This document shows, piece after piece, positions 7,269 through 18,400 of a stretch of 41,419 nt of DNA (position 1 is its first letter; each line of letters begins with the position of its first letter). Made by a program: the position numbers and the translations under genes. The DNA lies in the NCBI GenBank assembly GCA_937975725.1, contig CALJUL010000124.1, forward strand, positions 1 through 41,419, written 5' to 3'. The DNA comes from an uncultured Pseudoxanthomonas sp. Lineage in GTDB: Bacteria; Pseudomonadota; Gammaproteobacteria; Xanthomonadales; Xanthomonadaceae. The notes under the pieces are model-generated. The model was not told where the DNA came from. It saw nothing but the letters and a program-made list of their open reading frames with translations, and made no database searches.

Positions 7269-9013
7269 ACGCCGCCGCGGCCACTGCCCCACGCAATGGC
7301 GCCCGCTGGCTGGCCCACGCCCTGGAAGCCGAGGGCGTGGACACGCTGTTCGGCTACCCGGGCGGCACCATCATGCCGTTCTACGACGCGCTGGTGGATT
7401 CCAAACTGAAGCACATCCTGGTGCGCCACGAGCAGGGTGCGGCGCTGGCCGCGAACGGATACGCGCGCGCCAGCGGCAAGGTCGGCGTGTGCGTGGCCAC
7501 CTCAGGCCCCGGCGCGTCCAACCTGGTCACCGGCATCGCCGACGCCATGCTGGACTCGGTGCCGATGGTCTGCCTGACCGGCCAGGTCGCCACCACGCTG
7601 ATGGGCACCGACGCGTTCCAGGAACTGGACGTGTTCGGCCTGACCCTGCCGATCGTGAAGCACAGCTTCGTCGCCCGGCGCGTGGACGACCTGCCGGAGA
7701 TGGTGCGCGAGGCCTTCCGCATCGCCCGCGAGGGACGTCCCGGCCCGGTGCTGATCGACCTGCCCAAGGACGTGCAGATGTCCGACGCCTCGCACCTGCC
7801 CGACCATGTGCCGGCCAGCGTCGACCCGCTGCCGGCGCCGGAGGACGCGAAGCTGGCCGAGGCGATCGCCGCCATCGCCGGCGCCGAGAAGCCGGTGATC
7901 TACGGCGGCGGCGGCATTGGCCTGGCCGATGCGGTGGAGGCGTTCCGCCAGTTCGTCGACGCCACGAAGATCCCCACCGTGCTGACCCTGCGCGGCCTGG
8001 GCGCGCTGCCCGCCGAGCATCCGTACTACCTGGGCATGCTGGGCATGCACGGCACCCGCGCGGCCAACATGGCGGTGCAGGAAAGCGACCTGCTGATCGT
8101 GGTGGGTGCACGCTTCGACGACCGCGCCACCGGCAAGCTGGCCGAGTTCGCGCCGTTCGCCCGCGTGATCCACGTGGACGCCGACGCCTACGAGATCGGC
8201 AAGCTGCGCACCGCCGACATCGCCATCCCCGGCGACGTCGCCACCAGCCTGCGCACGCTGGGTGCGGCGCGCAGCACCTGCGACGACTGGCGCAAGCGCT
8301 GCATCGCCAACCGCGAACGCTTCGGCTTCCGCTACGACGCGCCCGGCACCGACATCTACGCGCCCGGCCTGCTGAAGCGGCTGAGCGAAGTGGCGCCGGC
8401 CGACGCGATCATCACCTGCGACGTGGGCCAGCACCAGATGTGGGTGGCTCAGCACTGCAAGTTCACCCATCCGCGCAACCATCTGACCAGCGGCGCGCTG
8501 GGCACGATGGGCTTCGGGCTGCCGGCGGCGATGGGCGCGCAGTTCGCCTGCCCCGACCGCACCGTCATCCTGGTCAACGGCGACGGCGGCTTCATGATGA
8601 ACGTGCAGGAGCTGGCCACCATCGCCCGCTGCAAGTTGCCGGTGAAGATCGTGCTGCTGGACAACAGCGCGCTGGGCATGGTGCGGCAGTGGCAGGAACT
8701 GTTCTTCGCCGAGCGCTACAGCGAGATCGACCTGTCCGACAACCCGGACTTCGCCGCGCTGGCCCGCGTGTTCGGCATTCCCGCCCGCCACATCAGCCTG
8801 CGCGAGGAGATCGAGGACGGCCTGGCCGACCTGTTGGCCCAGCCCGGCCCGGCGCTGCTGCACGTCACCATCGACATCAAGGCAAACGTCTGGCCGCTGG
8901 TGCCGCCGAACCACGCCAACAGCTCGATGCTGGATGCCAATCCCGCAAAACAATCCGCCGAGCCTGCCGTCGCGGCCGACGGCCCGGAGAAGAAGAATGC
9001 GTTACCGGCTTGA
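7265..9013 (+). CDS. ilvG: Acetolactate synthase large (catalytic) subunit
   Basis: 582 residues. TPP-dependent condensation of pyruvate with pyruvate or 2-ketobutyrate, the first common step of valine/leucine and isoleucine synthesis. The catalytic Glu56 is in VRHEQGA. The TPP-binding motif runs from GDG at 439-441 to Asn467 in LLDNSALGM. FAD/regulatory-domain landmarks such as LGMLGMHGTRAAN and the C-terminal VWPLVPPNHANS are present. The start overlaps the ilvC stop (ATGA), and the last 17 bases overlap the small subunit gene. The partner is an IlvM-type single-ACT small subunit, so this is the GM-type isoenzyme rather than IlvIH. Confidence 0.96.
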   Translation: MNAAAATAPRNGARWLAHALEAEGVDTLFGYPGGTIMPFYDALVDSKLKHILVRHEQGAALAANGYARASGKVGVCVATSGPGASNLVTGIADAMLDSVPMVCLTGQVATTLMGTDAFQELDVFGLTLPIVKHSFVARRVDDLPEMVREAFRIAREGRPGPVLIDLPKDVQMSDASHLPDHVPASVDPLPAPEDAKLAEAIAAIAGAEKPVIYGGGGIGLADAVEAFRQFVDATKIPTVLTLRGLGALPAEHPYYLGMLGMHGTRAANMAVQESDLLIVVGARFDDRATGKLAEFAPFARVIHVDADAYEIGKLRTADIAIPGDVATSLRTLGAARSTCDDWRKRCIANRERFGFRYDAPGTDIYAPGLLKRLSEVAPADAIITCDVGQHQMWVAQHCKFTHPRNHLTSGALGTMGFGLPAAMGAQFACPDRTVILVNGDGGFMMNVQELATIARCKLPVKIVLLDNSALGMVRQWQELFFAERYSEIDLSDNPDFAALARVFGIPARHISLREEIEDGLADLLAQPGPALLHVTIDIKANVWPLVPPNHANSSMLDANPAKQSAEPAVAADGPEKKNALPA

Positions 9014-9269
9014 ACTCAAGCTCAAACCTGCCGAGGGTGCCCTGATACGTGTCCTGGGCATGATCGAGCGCCGTGGCTTTCCGCCCCATGCGGTGCATGC
9101 CACCCACGACAGCGAGGGCTATTGGGCACTGGCGCTCGTCATCGACAGTACCCGCGCGCCGGAGACCCTGCGCCAGCAGCTTCTGAAAATCTACGATGTG
9201 GAGGAACTGTCCTTCAGTGCCGTGCAGGAGCTGAGCAGGGATCATCGCCACCAGGACCGCGCTGCATGA
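8997..9269 (+). CDS. ilvM: Acetolactate synthase small (regulatory) subunit, IlvM type
   Basis: 90 residues starting MRYRLELKLKPAEGALIRVL, preceded by GGAGAAGAA at good spacing. It contains a single ACT-like domain (LIRVLGMIERRGF at the start, WALALVIDST, then LLKIYDVEELSF), the size and layout of the E. coli IlvM rather than the longer IlvH. It is expected to bind and activate the large subunit. In E. coli the GM enzyme is insensitive to valine; whether that holds here cannot be read. It overlaps ilvG by 17 bases, and its stop overlaps the ATG of a 27-codon ORF. Confidence 0.9.
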   Translation: MRYRLELKLKPAEGALIRVLGMIERRGFPPHAVHATHDSEGYWALALVIDSTRAPETLRQQLLKIYDVEELSFSAVQELSRDHRHQDRAA

Positions 9270-9349
9270 AGGCCACACCCGCCAACGCGGACGCTGTGGT
9301 CCGGAGGCGTCTTCTTCGACATCAGCCGTTCGCGTGCCGCGATGCCTGA
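9266..9349 (+). CDS. 27-codon coupling ORF between ilvM and ilvA
   Basis: A short ORF, MKATPANADAVVRRRLLRHQ followed by PFACRDA and a stop. Its ATG overlaps the ilvM stop as ATGA, and its last eight bases overlap the start of ilvA at 9342. No protein family is recognised, and a chance ORF is possible. The context suggests a role in carrying terminating ribosomes from ilvM to the ilvA start, which has no Shine-Dalgarno sequence of its own. A GGAGG at 9303-9307 lies inside it, but no good start codon follows at normal spacing. Confidence 0.4.
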   Translation: MKATPANADAVVRRRLLRHQPFACRDA

Positions 9350-10483
9350 TGCCGGCCGCGCCACCTCCGGCAACGAGCCCGACGTAGGCGACGTCGTCGT
9401 CACCGTGGCCGACGTGCTGGCGGCGCAGGCGCGTCTGCGCCGCTACCTGCCGCAGACGCCGCTGCACCATGCCGAGCGCTTCGGGGTGATGCTGAAGCTG
9501 GAGAACCTGCAGCGCACCGGGTCGTACAAGGTCCGCGGCGCGCTCAACGCCCTGCTGGCCGCGCGCGAGCGCGGCGACCGCCGCCCGGTGATCTGCGCCT
9601 CGGCCGGCAACCACGCCCAGGGCGTGGCCTGGGCCGCCTACCGGCTGGGCGTGCCGGCCATCACCGTGATGCCGCACGGCGCGCCGGAGACCAAGATCGC
9701 CGGCGTCGCCCACTGGGGCGCCACGGTGCGCCAGCACGGCCACAGCTACGACGAGGCGTTCGCGTTCGCGAAGGAACTGGCCGAACAGAACGGCTACCGC
9801 TTCCTGTCCGCCTTCGACGACCCGGACGTGATCGCCGGCCAGGGCACGGTGGGCATCGAGATCGCCCCGCACGCGCCGGACGTGGTGATCGTCCCCATCG
9901 GCGGCGGCGGCCTGGCCTCGGGCGTGGCGCTGGCGCTGAAGTCGCAGGGCGTGCGCGTGGTCGGCGCCCAGGTCGAGGGCGTGGACTCGATGATCCGCGC
10001 CATCAGGGGCGACACCGCCCCCAAGGACCCGGTGGCCTCGCTGGCCGACGGCGTGCGGGTGAAGGTGCCGGGGTTCATCACCCGCCGCCTGTGCGCGCAG
10101 TTGCTGGACGACGTGGTGACCGTGCGCGAGGCCGAATTGCGCGAGACACTGGTGCGGCTGGCGCTGGAAGAGCATCTTATCGCCGAGGGGGCCGGCGCCT
10201 TGGCCCTGGCCGCGGGCCGCCGCGTGGCCGGCAAGCGCAAGTGCGCCGTGGTCTCCGGCGGCAACATCGACGCCGCCGTGCTGGCGCAGCTATTGTCGGA
10301 CGTGCGCCCGCGCCCGCCGCGCAAGCCGCGCCGCCGTAGCGTGGAGGGCGACGCCCCGCCTGCCGGCGGCCGTGCTCCCGCGCGCACGGCTGCCGAACGA
10401 CCCGTCCCTCCCAAGAACACCGCGCGCGCCGCCCGCAGCGTCGCGCAGGAAGCCGAAACAGCAGTACACGAGGAAACCATCTG

Positions 10484-10487
<4 letters not shown>
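9342..10487 (+). CDS. ilvA: Threonine dehydratase without regulatory domain, C-terminal extension
   Basis: 381 residues. PLP-dependent (fold type II) deamination of threonine to 2-ketobutyrate, the committed step of isoleucine synthesis. The PLP lysine is Lys63 in TGSYKVRGA; the phosphate-binding loop is PIGGGGLASG, and ASAGNHAQG is also present. The catalytic domain ends near residue 320. Instead of the ACT-like domain of biosynthetic IlvA there is an Arg/Pro/Ala-rich tail of about 61 residues with no recognisable fold. In size and architecture it resembles TdcB, but its operon position makes a biosynthetic role very likely. The ATG at 9342 has no Shine-Dalgarno sequence. Its stop overlaps the leuA GTG (GTGA). 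Confidence 0.92.
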
Positions 10488-12034
<1,547 letters not shown>

Positions 12035-12047
12035 CGCCCTCCACCAC

Positions 12048-12180
12048 CCGTCGTGCCGGCGAAGGCCGGCATCATCCGCCACTGTTTCTCTCCGGCCCGA
12101 CGGCACCGGGAGTGGAACGGGGCGACAGGGAACCCGGCTTGCGCCGGGACGACGGCAGACGAGGCGAGCGGATCGCCTCG
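12048..12180. repeat. Palindromic intergenic repeat between leuA and leuC
   Basis: Two imperfect arms in inverted orientation, CGTCGTGCCGGCGAAGGCC at about 12049-12070 and the complement of CCCGGCTTGCGCCGGGACGA at about 12132-12155, with roughly 60 bases between. A second perfect eight-base stem CGAGGCGA/TCGCCTCG follows (12160-12180). This resembles the REP-like elements scattered in xanthomonad genomes. It is inside a probable leu transcription unit. Confidence 0.7.
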
Positions 12181-12217
12181 CCCGACAGACCATGAAAAGT
12201 ACCTCCGGAATCCAAGC

Positions 12218-13639
12218 ATGACCGCTCCACGCACCCTGTTCGACAAGCTGTGGGATGCCCACGTCGTCGTCCCCGAGACCGACGCCGCGCCCGCGGTGCT
12301 CTACATCGACCTGCACCTGATCCACGAGGTGACCTCGCCGCAAGCGTTCTCCGAGCTGAAGGTGCGCGGCCTGTCGCCGCGCCGGCCCGACCGCACCAAG
12401 GCGACCATGGACCACTCCACGCCGACCCTGCCGGCCGGGGCCGACGGCAAGCTGCCGTACTACACGCCGGCGGCCGAGACGCAGGTGGAGACGCTGGCGC
12501 GCAACTGCGCCGAGCACGGCATCGAACTGTTCGACATGAGCTCGGACAGCCGCGGCATCGTCCACGTGATCGCGCCGGAATTGGGCTTCACCCAGCCGGG
12601 CATGACCATCGTCTGCGGCGACAGCCACACCAGCACCCACGGCGCGTTCGGCGCGCTGGCGTTCGGCATCGGCACCAGCGAAGTCGGCCACGTGCTGGCC
12701 ACCCAGTGCCTGCTGCAGCGCAGGCCGAAGACCATGGCGATCACCGTGGACGGCGCACTGGCGCCGGGCGTGGGCGCCAAGGACGTGATCCTGCACATCA
12801 TCGGCGTGATCGGCGTGAACGGCGGCACCGGCCACGTCATCGAATACCGCGGCTCCACCATCCGCGCGATGGACATGGAGCAGCGCATGACCCTGTGCAA
12901 CATGTCCATCGAGGCCGGCGCGCGCGCCGGCATGGTGGCGCCGGACCAGGCCACCTTCGACTGGCTGGCGCGCGCGCCGCGCGCGCCCAAGGGCGAAGCG
13001 TTCGAGGCCGCCAAGGCGGCGTGGTCGGCGCTGGCGACCGACGACGGCGCGCGCTTCGACGTGGAGGTCCGCATCGACGCCGCCGACATCCGGCCCACGT
13101 TGACCTGGGGCACGCACCCGGGCACCGCCATCGCCGTGGACGCGCCTATCCCGGCCGCCAACGATGCGGCGGCGAAGAAATCGCTGGACTACATGTCCCT
13201 GGAGAGCGGCCACGCGCTGGAAGGCACGGCGGTGGACGTGGTGTTCGTGGGCTCCTGCACCAACGGCCGCCTGAGCGACATGCGCGAAGTGGCCAGCGTG
13301 CTGCGCGGGCGCCGGATCGACCCGCGCGTGCGCATGCTGGTGGTGCCCGGCTCGGAACTGGTCAAGCGCCAGGCCGAGGCCGAGGGCATCGACGCGGTGG
13401 TGCGCGAGGCCGGCGCGGAATGGCGCGAACCGGGCTGCTCCATGTGCATCGCCATGAACGGCGACCTGGTGGCGCCCGGGCAACTGGCCGTCAGCACCAG
13501 CAACCGCAACTTCGAGGGTCGCCAGGGCCCCGGCTCGCGCACCCTGCTGGCCTCGCCGCTGACCGCGGCCTGGGCGGCGGTGAACGGCCGCGTCAGCGAT
13601 CCGCGCGCGCTGTTCGGCGCGGGCAAGGAGGTCGCGTGA
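12218..13639 (+). CDS. leuC: 3-isopropylmalate dehydratase large subunit
   Basis: 473 residues. With LeuD it isomerises 2- to 3-isopropylmalate through a [4Fe-4S] cluster. The start MTAPRTLFDKLWDAHVV matches the family N-terminus; the in-frame GTG at 12053 lies in the repeat and is rejected. Cluster cysteines are Cys347 in VGSCTNGR and Cys407 and Cys410 in GCSMC, the same numbering as in E. coli LeuC. GDSHTSTHGAFGALAFGIG is intact. It is separated from leuA by 183 bases and from leuD by 102 bases, both gaps holding palindromic repeats. Confidence 0.98.
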   Translation: MTAPRTLFDKLWDAHVVVPETDAAPAVLYIDLHLIHEVTSPQAFSELKVRGLSPRRPDRTKATMDHSTPTLPAGADGKLPYYTPAAETQVETLARNCAEHGIELFDMSSDSRGIVHVIAPELGFTQPGMTIVCGDSHTSTHGAFGALAFGIGTSEVGHVLATQCLLQRRPKTMAITVDGALAPGVGAKDVILHIIGVIGVNGGTGHVIEYRGSTIRAMDMEQRMTLCNMSIEAGARAGMVAPDQATFDWLARAPRAPKGEAFEAAKAAWSALATDDGARFDVEVRIDAADIRPTLTWGTHPGTAIAVDAPIPAANDAAAKKSLDYMSLESGHALEGTAVDVVFVGSCTNGRLSDMREVASVLRGRRIDPRVRMLVVPGSELVKRQAEAEGIDAVVREAGAEWREPGCSMCIAMNGDLVAPGQLAVSTSNRNFEGRQGPGSRTLLASPLTAAWAAVNGRVSDPRALFGAGKEVA

Positions 13640-13654
13640 AATCCTCCGTCCCCG

Positions 13655-13715
13655 CGGGAGGGGCTTCGGCCCCGACAGGATCCAGACGGAAGCATCGGGG
13701 CTGAAGCCCCTCCTA
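13655..13715. repeat. Palindromic repeat between leuC and leuD
   Basis: Arms GGGAGGGGCTTCGGCCCCGA (13655-13674) and TCGGGGCTGAAGCCCCTCC (13695-13713) are inverted near-matches enclosing a 20-base spacer. The core TTCAGCC/GGCTGAA is shared with the elements near 38766 and 39160. The hairpin lies between two genes whose products form one heterodimer. Confidence 0.75.
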
Positions 13716-13741
13716 CACAAGCAGATCGACCCGGATTTCCC

Positions 13742-14323
13742 ATGACCGCTTTCACCCGACTGGTCTCGCGCAGCGTGGTGCTGCCGCAGACCAACATCGA
13801 CACCGACCAGATCATCCCCGCGCGCTTCCTGTCCACGACGGAGCGCGCCGGGCTGGGCCGCAACGCCTTCAACGACTGGCGCTGGCTGGCCGACGGCGCG
13901 CCCAACCCGTCATTCCCGTTCAACCAGCCGGAGAACGCCGGCCGGCAGATCCTGCTGGCCGGGCGCAACTTCGGCTGCGGCTCCTCGCGCGAGCACGCGC
14001 CGTGGGCGCTGACCGACCTGGGCCTGCGCGCCATCGTCAGCAGCGAGATCGCCGACATCTTCCGCAACAACAGCCTGAAGAACGGCCTGCTGCCGGTGGT
14101 GCTGCCGGAGGAGACCGTGCAGGCGCTGATGCAGCGCCCGGACGACGAACTGGTCATCGACGTCGCCACCCGGGAACTGCGCACGCCCGGCGGCGCGGTC
14201 TTCGCCTTCCCGCTGGACGCCTTCGCGCAGACCTGCCTGCTGGAAGGCGTGGACGAACTGGGCTACCTGCTGGCCCGCCATCCCGACATCGAACGCTACG
14301 AGGCCACCCGCCATGCACGCTGA
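13742..14323 (+). CDS. leuD: 3-isopropylmalate dehydratase small subunit
   Basis: 193 residues, close to the usual 200. Supplies the swivelling domain of the LeuCD isomerase. The start MTAFTRLVSRSVVLPQTNID matches the family, with DTDQIIPARFL and the hallmark NFGCGSSREHAPWAL near residue 80. The C-terminal LPLD-like region FAFPLDAFAQTCLLEGVDEL is intact. The last 11 bases overlap the leuB start, so the two are translationally coupled. Confidence 0.97.
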   Translation: MTAFTRLVSRSVVLPQTNIDTDQIIPARFLSTTERAGLGRNAFNDWRWLADGAPNPSFPFNQPENAGRQILLAGRNFGCGSSREHAPWALTDLGLRAIVSSEIADIFRNNSLKNGLLPVVLPEETVQALMQRPDDELVIDVATRELRTPGGAVFAFPLDAFAQTCLLEGVDELGYLLARHPDIERYEATRHAR

Positions 14324-15401
14324 CATCGCCCTCCTGCCCGGGGACGGCATCGGTCCCGAAGTCGCCAACGCCGCCGTCGCCGTGCTGCGCACGCTGGCGC
14401 GCCGCCACGGCCACAGCTTCGACTTCCACGAATACGACATCGGCGGCATCGCCATCGACCGGCACGGCACGCCGCTGCCGCCGGCCACGCTGCAGGGCTG
14501 CCAGCGGGCCGACGCCGTGCTGCTGGGCGCGGTGGGCGGACCGAAGTGGTCCGACCCCAACGCCAAGGTGCGCCCGGAACAGGGCCTGCTGGCGCTGCGC
14601 AAGGGCCTGGGCCTGTTCGCCAACCTGCGCCCGGTGCGCCCGCACCCGGCCGCGCTGAACGCTTCGCCGATCAAGGCGCACCTGCTGGCCGGCGTGGACA
14701 TCGTGGTGGTGCGCGAGCTGACCGGCGGCATCTACTTCGGCGAGAAGACCCGCGACGCGCACGGCGCCAGCGACCTGTGCAGCTACAGCGTGACCGAGAT
14801 CGAGCGCGTGCTGCGCAGCGCGTTCCGGCTGGCGCGCCAGCGCCGCAGTTATCTGGTGTCGGTGGACAAGGCCAACGTGCTGGAGACCTCGCGCCTGTGG
14901 CGCGACGTGGCCGCGCGCATCGGCCGCGACGAATTCCCGGACGTGAAGCTGGAGCACCAGCTCGTCGACTCCATGGCCATGCACCTGCTGGCCAAGCCGC
15001 GCGAGTACGACGTCATCGTCACCGAGAACATGTTCGGCGACATCCTGACCGACGAGGCCTCGATGCTGGCCGGCTCGCTGGGTCTGCTGCCCTCGGCCTC
15101 GCTGGGCGACGGCAAGGTAGGACTGTACGAGCCCATCCACGGCTCGGCGCCGGACATCGCCGGCAAGGGCATCGCCAATCCCTATGCGACCATCCTGAGC
15201 TGCGCCCTGCTGCTGCGCCATTCGCTGGAGCTGCACGAGGAGGCCGACTGCATCGAGCGCGCGGTCGACGGTGCGCTCAACGCCCAGGTGTTCACCAACG
15301 ACCTGGCCGCCGGCGGCCGCGGCGTGTCCACCCAGGCCGCCACGCAGGCGGTGATCGAGCAGATGCAGGCGCACTGCTACGTGGCCGAACTGCGCGACTG
15401 A
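14313..15401 (+). CDS. leuB: 3-isopropylmalate dehydrogenase
   Basis: 362 residues. NAD+-dependent oxidative decarboxylation of 3-isopropylmalate to 2-ketoisocaproate. Family landmarks are LLPGDGIGPEV at the start, LLGAVGGPKW, LRPVRPHP, ELTGGIYFGEK, the YLVSVDKANVLETSRLWRDV active-site segment, DIVTENMFGDIL-like VTENMFGDILTDEASMLAGS, and the NAD+-binding EPIHGSAPDIAGKGIANP. It overlaps leuD by 11 bases and closes the ilv/leu cluster. A strong hairpin follows before a convergent gene. Confidence 0.98.
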   Translation: MHADIALLPGDGIGPEVANAAVAVLRTLARRHGHSFDFHEYDIGGIAIDRHGTPLPPATLQGCQRADAVLLGAVGGPKWSDPNAKVRPEQGLLALRKGLGLFANLRPVRPHPAALNASPIKAHLLAGVDIVVVRELTGGIYFGEKTRDAHGASDLCSYSVTEIERVLRSAFRLARQRRSYLVSVDKANVLETSRLWRDVAARIGRDEFPDVKLEHQLVDSMAMHLLAKPREYDVIVTENMFGDILTDEASMLAGSLGLLPSASLGDGKVGLYEPIHGSAPDIAGKGIANPYATILSCALLLRHSLELHEEADCIERAVDGALNAQVFTNDLAAGGRGVSTQAATQAVIEQMQAHCYVAELRD

Positions 15402-15429
15402 ACCCGCGCGGCGGCGGATACGCCGCCAT

Positions 15430-15458
15430 CCGGCCGCCATGGCAACCATGGCGGCCGG
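15430..15458. terminator. Perfect 13-base hairpin between convergent leuB and the cyclase gene
   Basis: CCGGCCGCCATGG and its exact complement flank a CAA loop. It lies in the 63-base gap between two converging genes, 29 bases after the leuB stop and 7 bases after the other stop. No U-tract follows on either strand, so bidirectional termination is inferred from stem strength and position only. Confidence 0.55.
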
Positions 15459-15464
15459 CGCGCC

Positions 15465-18400
15465 TCAGTACGACACCAGTCGGTCGCGGCCTTCCTGCTT
15501 GGCGCGGTAGAGACGCTCGTCGGCTTCGCGCAGCAGGCCACGCAGGTCCTGCCCCGGTTGCAGTTCCGCCATGCCGATGCTGACCGTGCAGTGCAGCGAT
15601 CCGCCGTCCGGCGCATCGATGGCCACCTGCGCGATGCCCTCGCGCAGCGCTTCCAGCCGCGCCCGCGCCACCGGCCACGGCCATTGCTGGCAGACCAGGA
15701 ACTCCTCGCCGCCGTAGCGCGCCACCAGCATGCCCTCGTGCTCGCCCAGCAGCCGTTCGGTCTGCTGCGCCACCTGCGAGAGCACCTCGTCGCCGAAGGC
15801 GTGGCCGTAGCGGTCGTTGACCGCCTTGAAGTGGTCGATGTCCATCAGCCCCACGCACAGCGGGCGACCTTCGCGGCGGCTGGCCTCCAGCGCCGCGGCC
15901 AGGAATTCGTCGCCGGCGCGGCGGTTGGCCAGCCGGGTCAGCGAATCGTGCCGCGCCTGGTAGGCGAGCTGCTCCATCAGCCGCGCGTGTTCTTCGCCCG
16001 CAGCTTCCAGTTGCACGTTCTTGACCGTCAGTTCCGAAGTACGCGCCTCCACCAGCGCTTCCAGCCGCCGCTGGCTCTGGCGCTGACCGCGCATCAGCAG
16101 CCGCAGCACGCCCCAGCCCAGCAGCACGGTCGCCGCCGCGTAGAGCGCGATGGCCCAACCGCGCAGCCACCACGGCGCCTGCTTGTCGAATTCCACCACG
16201 CGCGTGGCCAGCGCTTCCTGCCCGCCCCATTCGGCCGGCGCATTCATCACCTGCACCTGGAAACGCAGGCGGCCCGCGGGCAGGTTGGTGTAGACCGCAT
16301 CGTGCGCGGCGCCGTTGTCCGACTCGATCCAGCCACGGTCGAAGCCTTCCATCCGGTAGCGGTAGCGCAGCCGGTCCGGCGCGCGCTGGTTGAGGCCGGC
16401 GAAGCGGATCACCACGCGCCGGGTGTCGGCCGGCAGCACGTGGCGCTCGCGCTGCGGCAACGCGCGGCCGTCGGCCTCCACCGATTCGATCACCAGGGTG
16501 ATCGCCTGCGCGCGCTGGCGGCGGGCGTCGTCGGGATCGATCACGGCGATGCCGGCGGCGGTGGCGAACCACAGCTTGCCGTCGCGCATGCGCCAGCCGG
16601 CCGGCGAACTGGCGCCGTTGGCCTGGCTGCTGGGCAGGCCGTCGCTGTGGGTGAAGGCTTCCACCGGCAGGCGCGCCATGTACCGGCTCTCCACCGCCGC
16701 CAGCGCCGCGCGCGAGATGCGGAACACGCCGCGGTTGCTGGACAGCCAGAAGTCGCCGTTGTCGTCTTCCAGCAGCCGGAACAGGCGGTTGTTCGGCAGC
16801 CCGTGGCGGTGGTCGAACTGCAGGAAGCGGCCGTCGCGCCAGTGCAGCAGCCCGCGGTCGGTGGCGATCCACAGGCTGCCGTCCGGGTCGGCGAGGAAGT
16901 CGAAGGCCGCCACCGCGGGGAATTCGTCCTTGGGCCGCCAGACCTGCAACCGCCCGTCCGGGTGCAGCGCGGCGACGCCGTTGCTGGAACCGATCCACAG
17001 CACGCCGTCGCCAGCGTCGTACAGCGCGTACACGTTGCCTTCCGGCAGGCCGTCCTTGCCGTCGTAGTGGCGCACTACGCGGCCGTCGCGGTAGACGCTG
17101 ACGCCCTGGTTGCTGCCGATCCACAGCGAGCCGTCGGCGCGCTCCAGCAGCGCGCGCACGTGGTTGGAGGGCAGCCCCTGCGCTTCGTCGATGCGCCGCG
17201 GGCGCAAGGGCTCTCCGGCGGCCGCCGGCGGCAGGTACAGCACGCCCTGGTCGTAGGTGCCCAACCACAGGCCGCCGTCGCGGGCATTGGCCATCGACAG
17301 CACGGACGGATCGATGTGGCCGTCGAAGGCCAGCGGCACCGCGCGGATGCGGCCGTTCTCCCACACGTCCACGCCCATCGGGTGGCCGATCCACACGCCC
17401 TGCCCGGGCCGCTCCACCATGGCGCGCACGTAGATGTCGCGCAGGCCCGCGCTGCGGCCGATGCCGAAGACCGGGCCGTCGGAGATGCGGAACAGCCCGT
17501 TGGTGGTGCCCACCCACAGCAGGCCGTCGCGGTCCTCGAACAGCGCCGGCGCCAGGCGGCCCATCAGGCCGTGGCGTTCGCCCAGCACTTCGTAGCGCCC
17601 CTGCGCGTAGCGGCGCAGGCCGTCCAGGGTGGAGATCCACAGGTTGCCGTTGCGGTCCTCCAGCATGGCCTCCGCGCGGTCGCCGGTGACCTGCGCGATC
17701 TGGCCGCGCTCGATCCGCCAGACGCCCGCGCTGCCGCCGACCAGGATGCCGCCCCAGCGCGACGGCTGCACCGCCAGCACCGACGTGTCCGGCAGGCCCA
17801 CCCGCCGCCCCCAGTCGACGATCCCGTCGCCGCCGACGCGGAACAGGCCGTGCCGGTTGCCCACCAGCGCCTCGGTCCCGGACAGCGGCAGGATCGCCTG
17901 CACGCGCTCCTGGGTGAGCTGCGGGTGGTCGTTGCCCAGTTCGTGCAGGTCGCCGCGGGCATCCAGCCGGTACAGCGAATGGTCGGTGCCGATCCACAGC
18001 GTCCCGCCCGGCCCGTAACGCAGCACCGAGACATCCGGCAGCGTGCCGGCCGCGCCCGGCAGGCGCTGCCAGACGCCCTGGCGGAAGCGCACGATGCCCG
18101 GCCCCACCCGCCCCAGGCTCAGCACCATGCCGCCGTGCGGGTCCGGCGCGATGGCCCGCACCCCTTCGATCTCCATGCCCTCGGCGGTGCCGGCGTCGTA
18201 CTGGCTGAAGCGGCGCCCGTCGAAGCGCGCGGCGCCTTCCCAGGTGCCGGTCCAGATGAAGCCGTCGGCGTCCTGGCCGATGGTGTGCACCAGGTTGTGC
18301 GGCAGGCCGTCCTCCATCGTCCAGCGGGCGATGGTGTATTCATCCACGTCGCGCGCCGGGTCCAGCGCCCACGCCGGCGCCGCCCCGGACAGGAGCAGCA

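Noticed and set aside
9303..9307. GGAGG as the ilvA ribosome binding site
   Set aside because: It is 34 bases before the ATG, and the in-frame codons at normal spacing after it are not usable starts.
12053..12217. Upstream GTG start extending leuC by 55 codons
   Set aside because: The extension is translated palindromic repeat; the family N-terminus begins at 12218.
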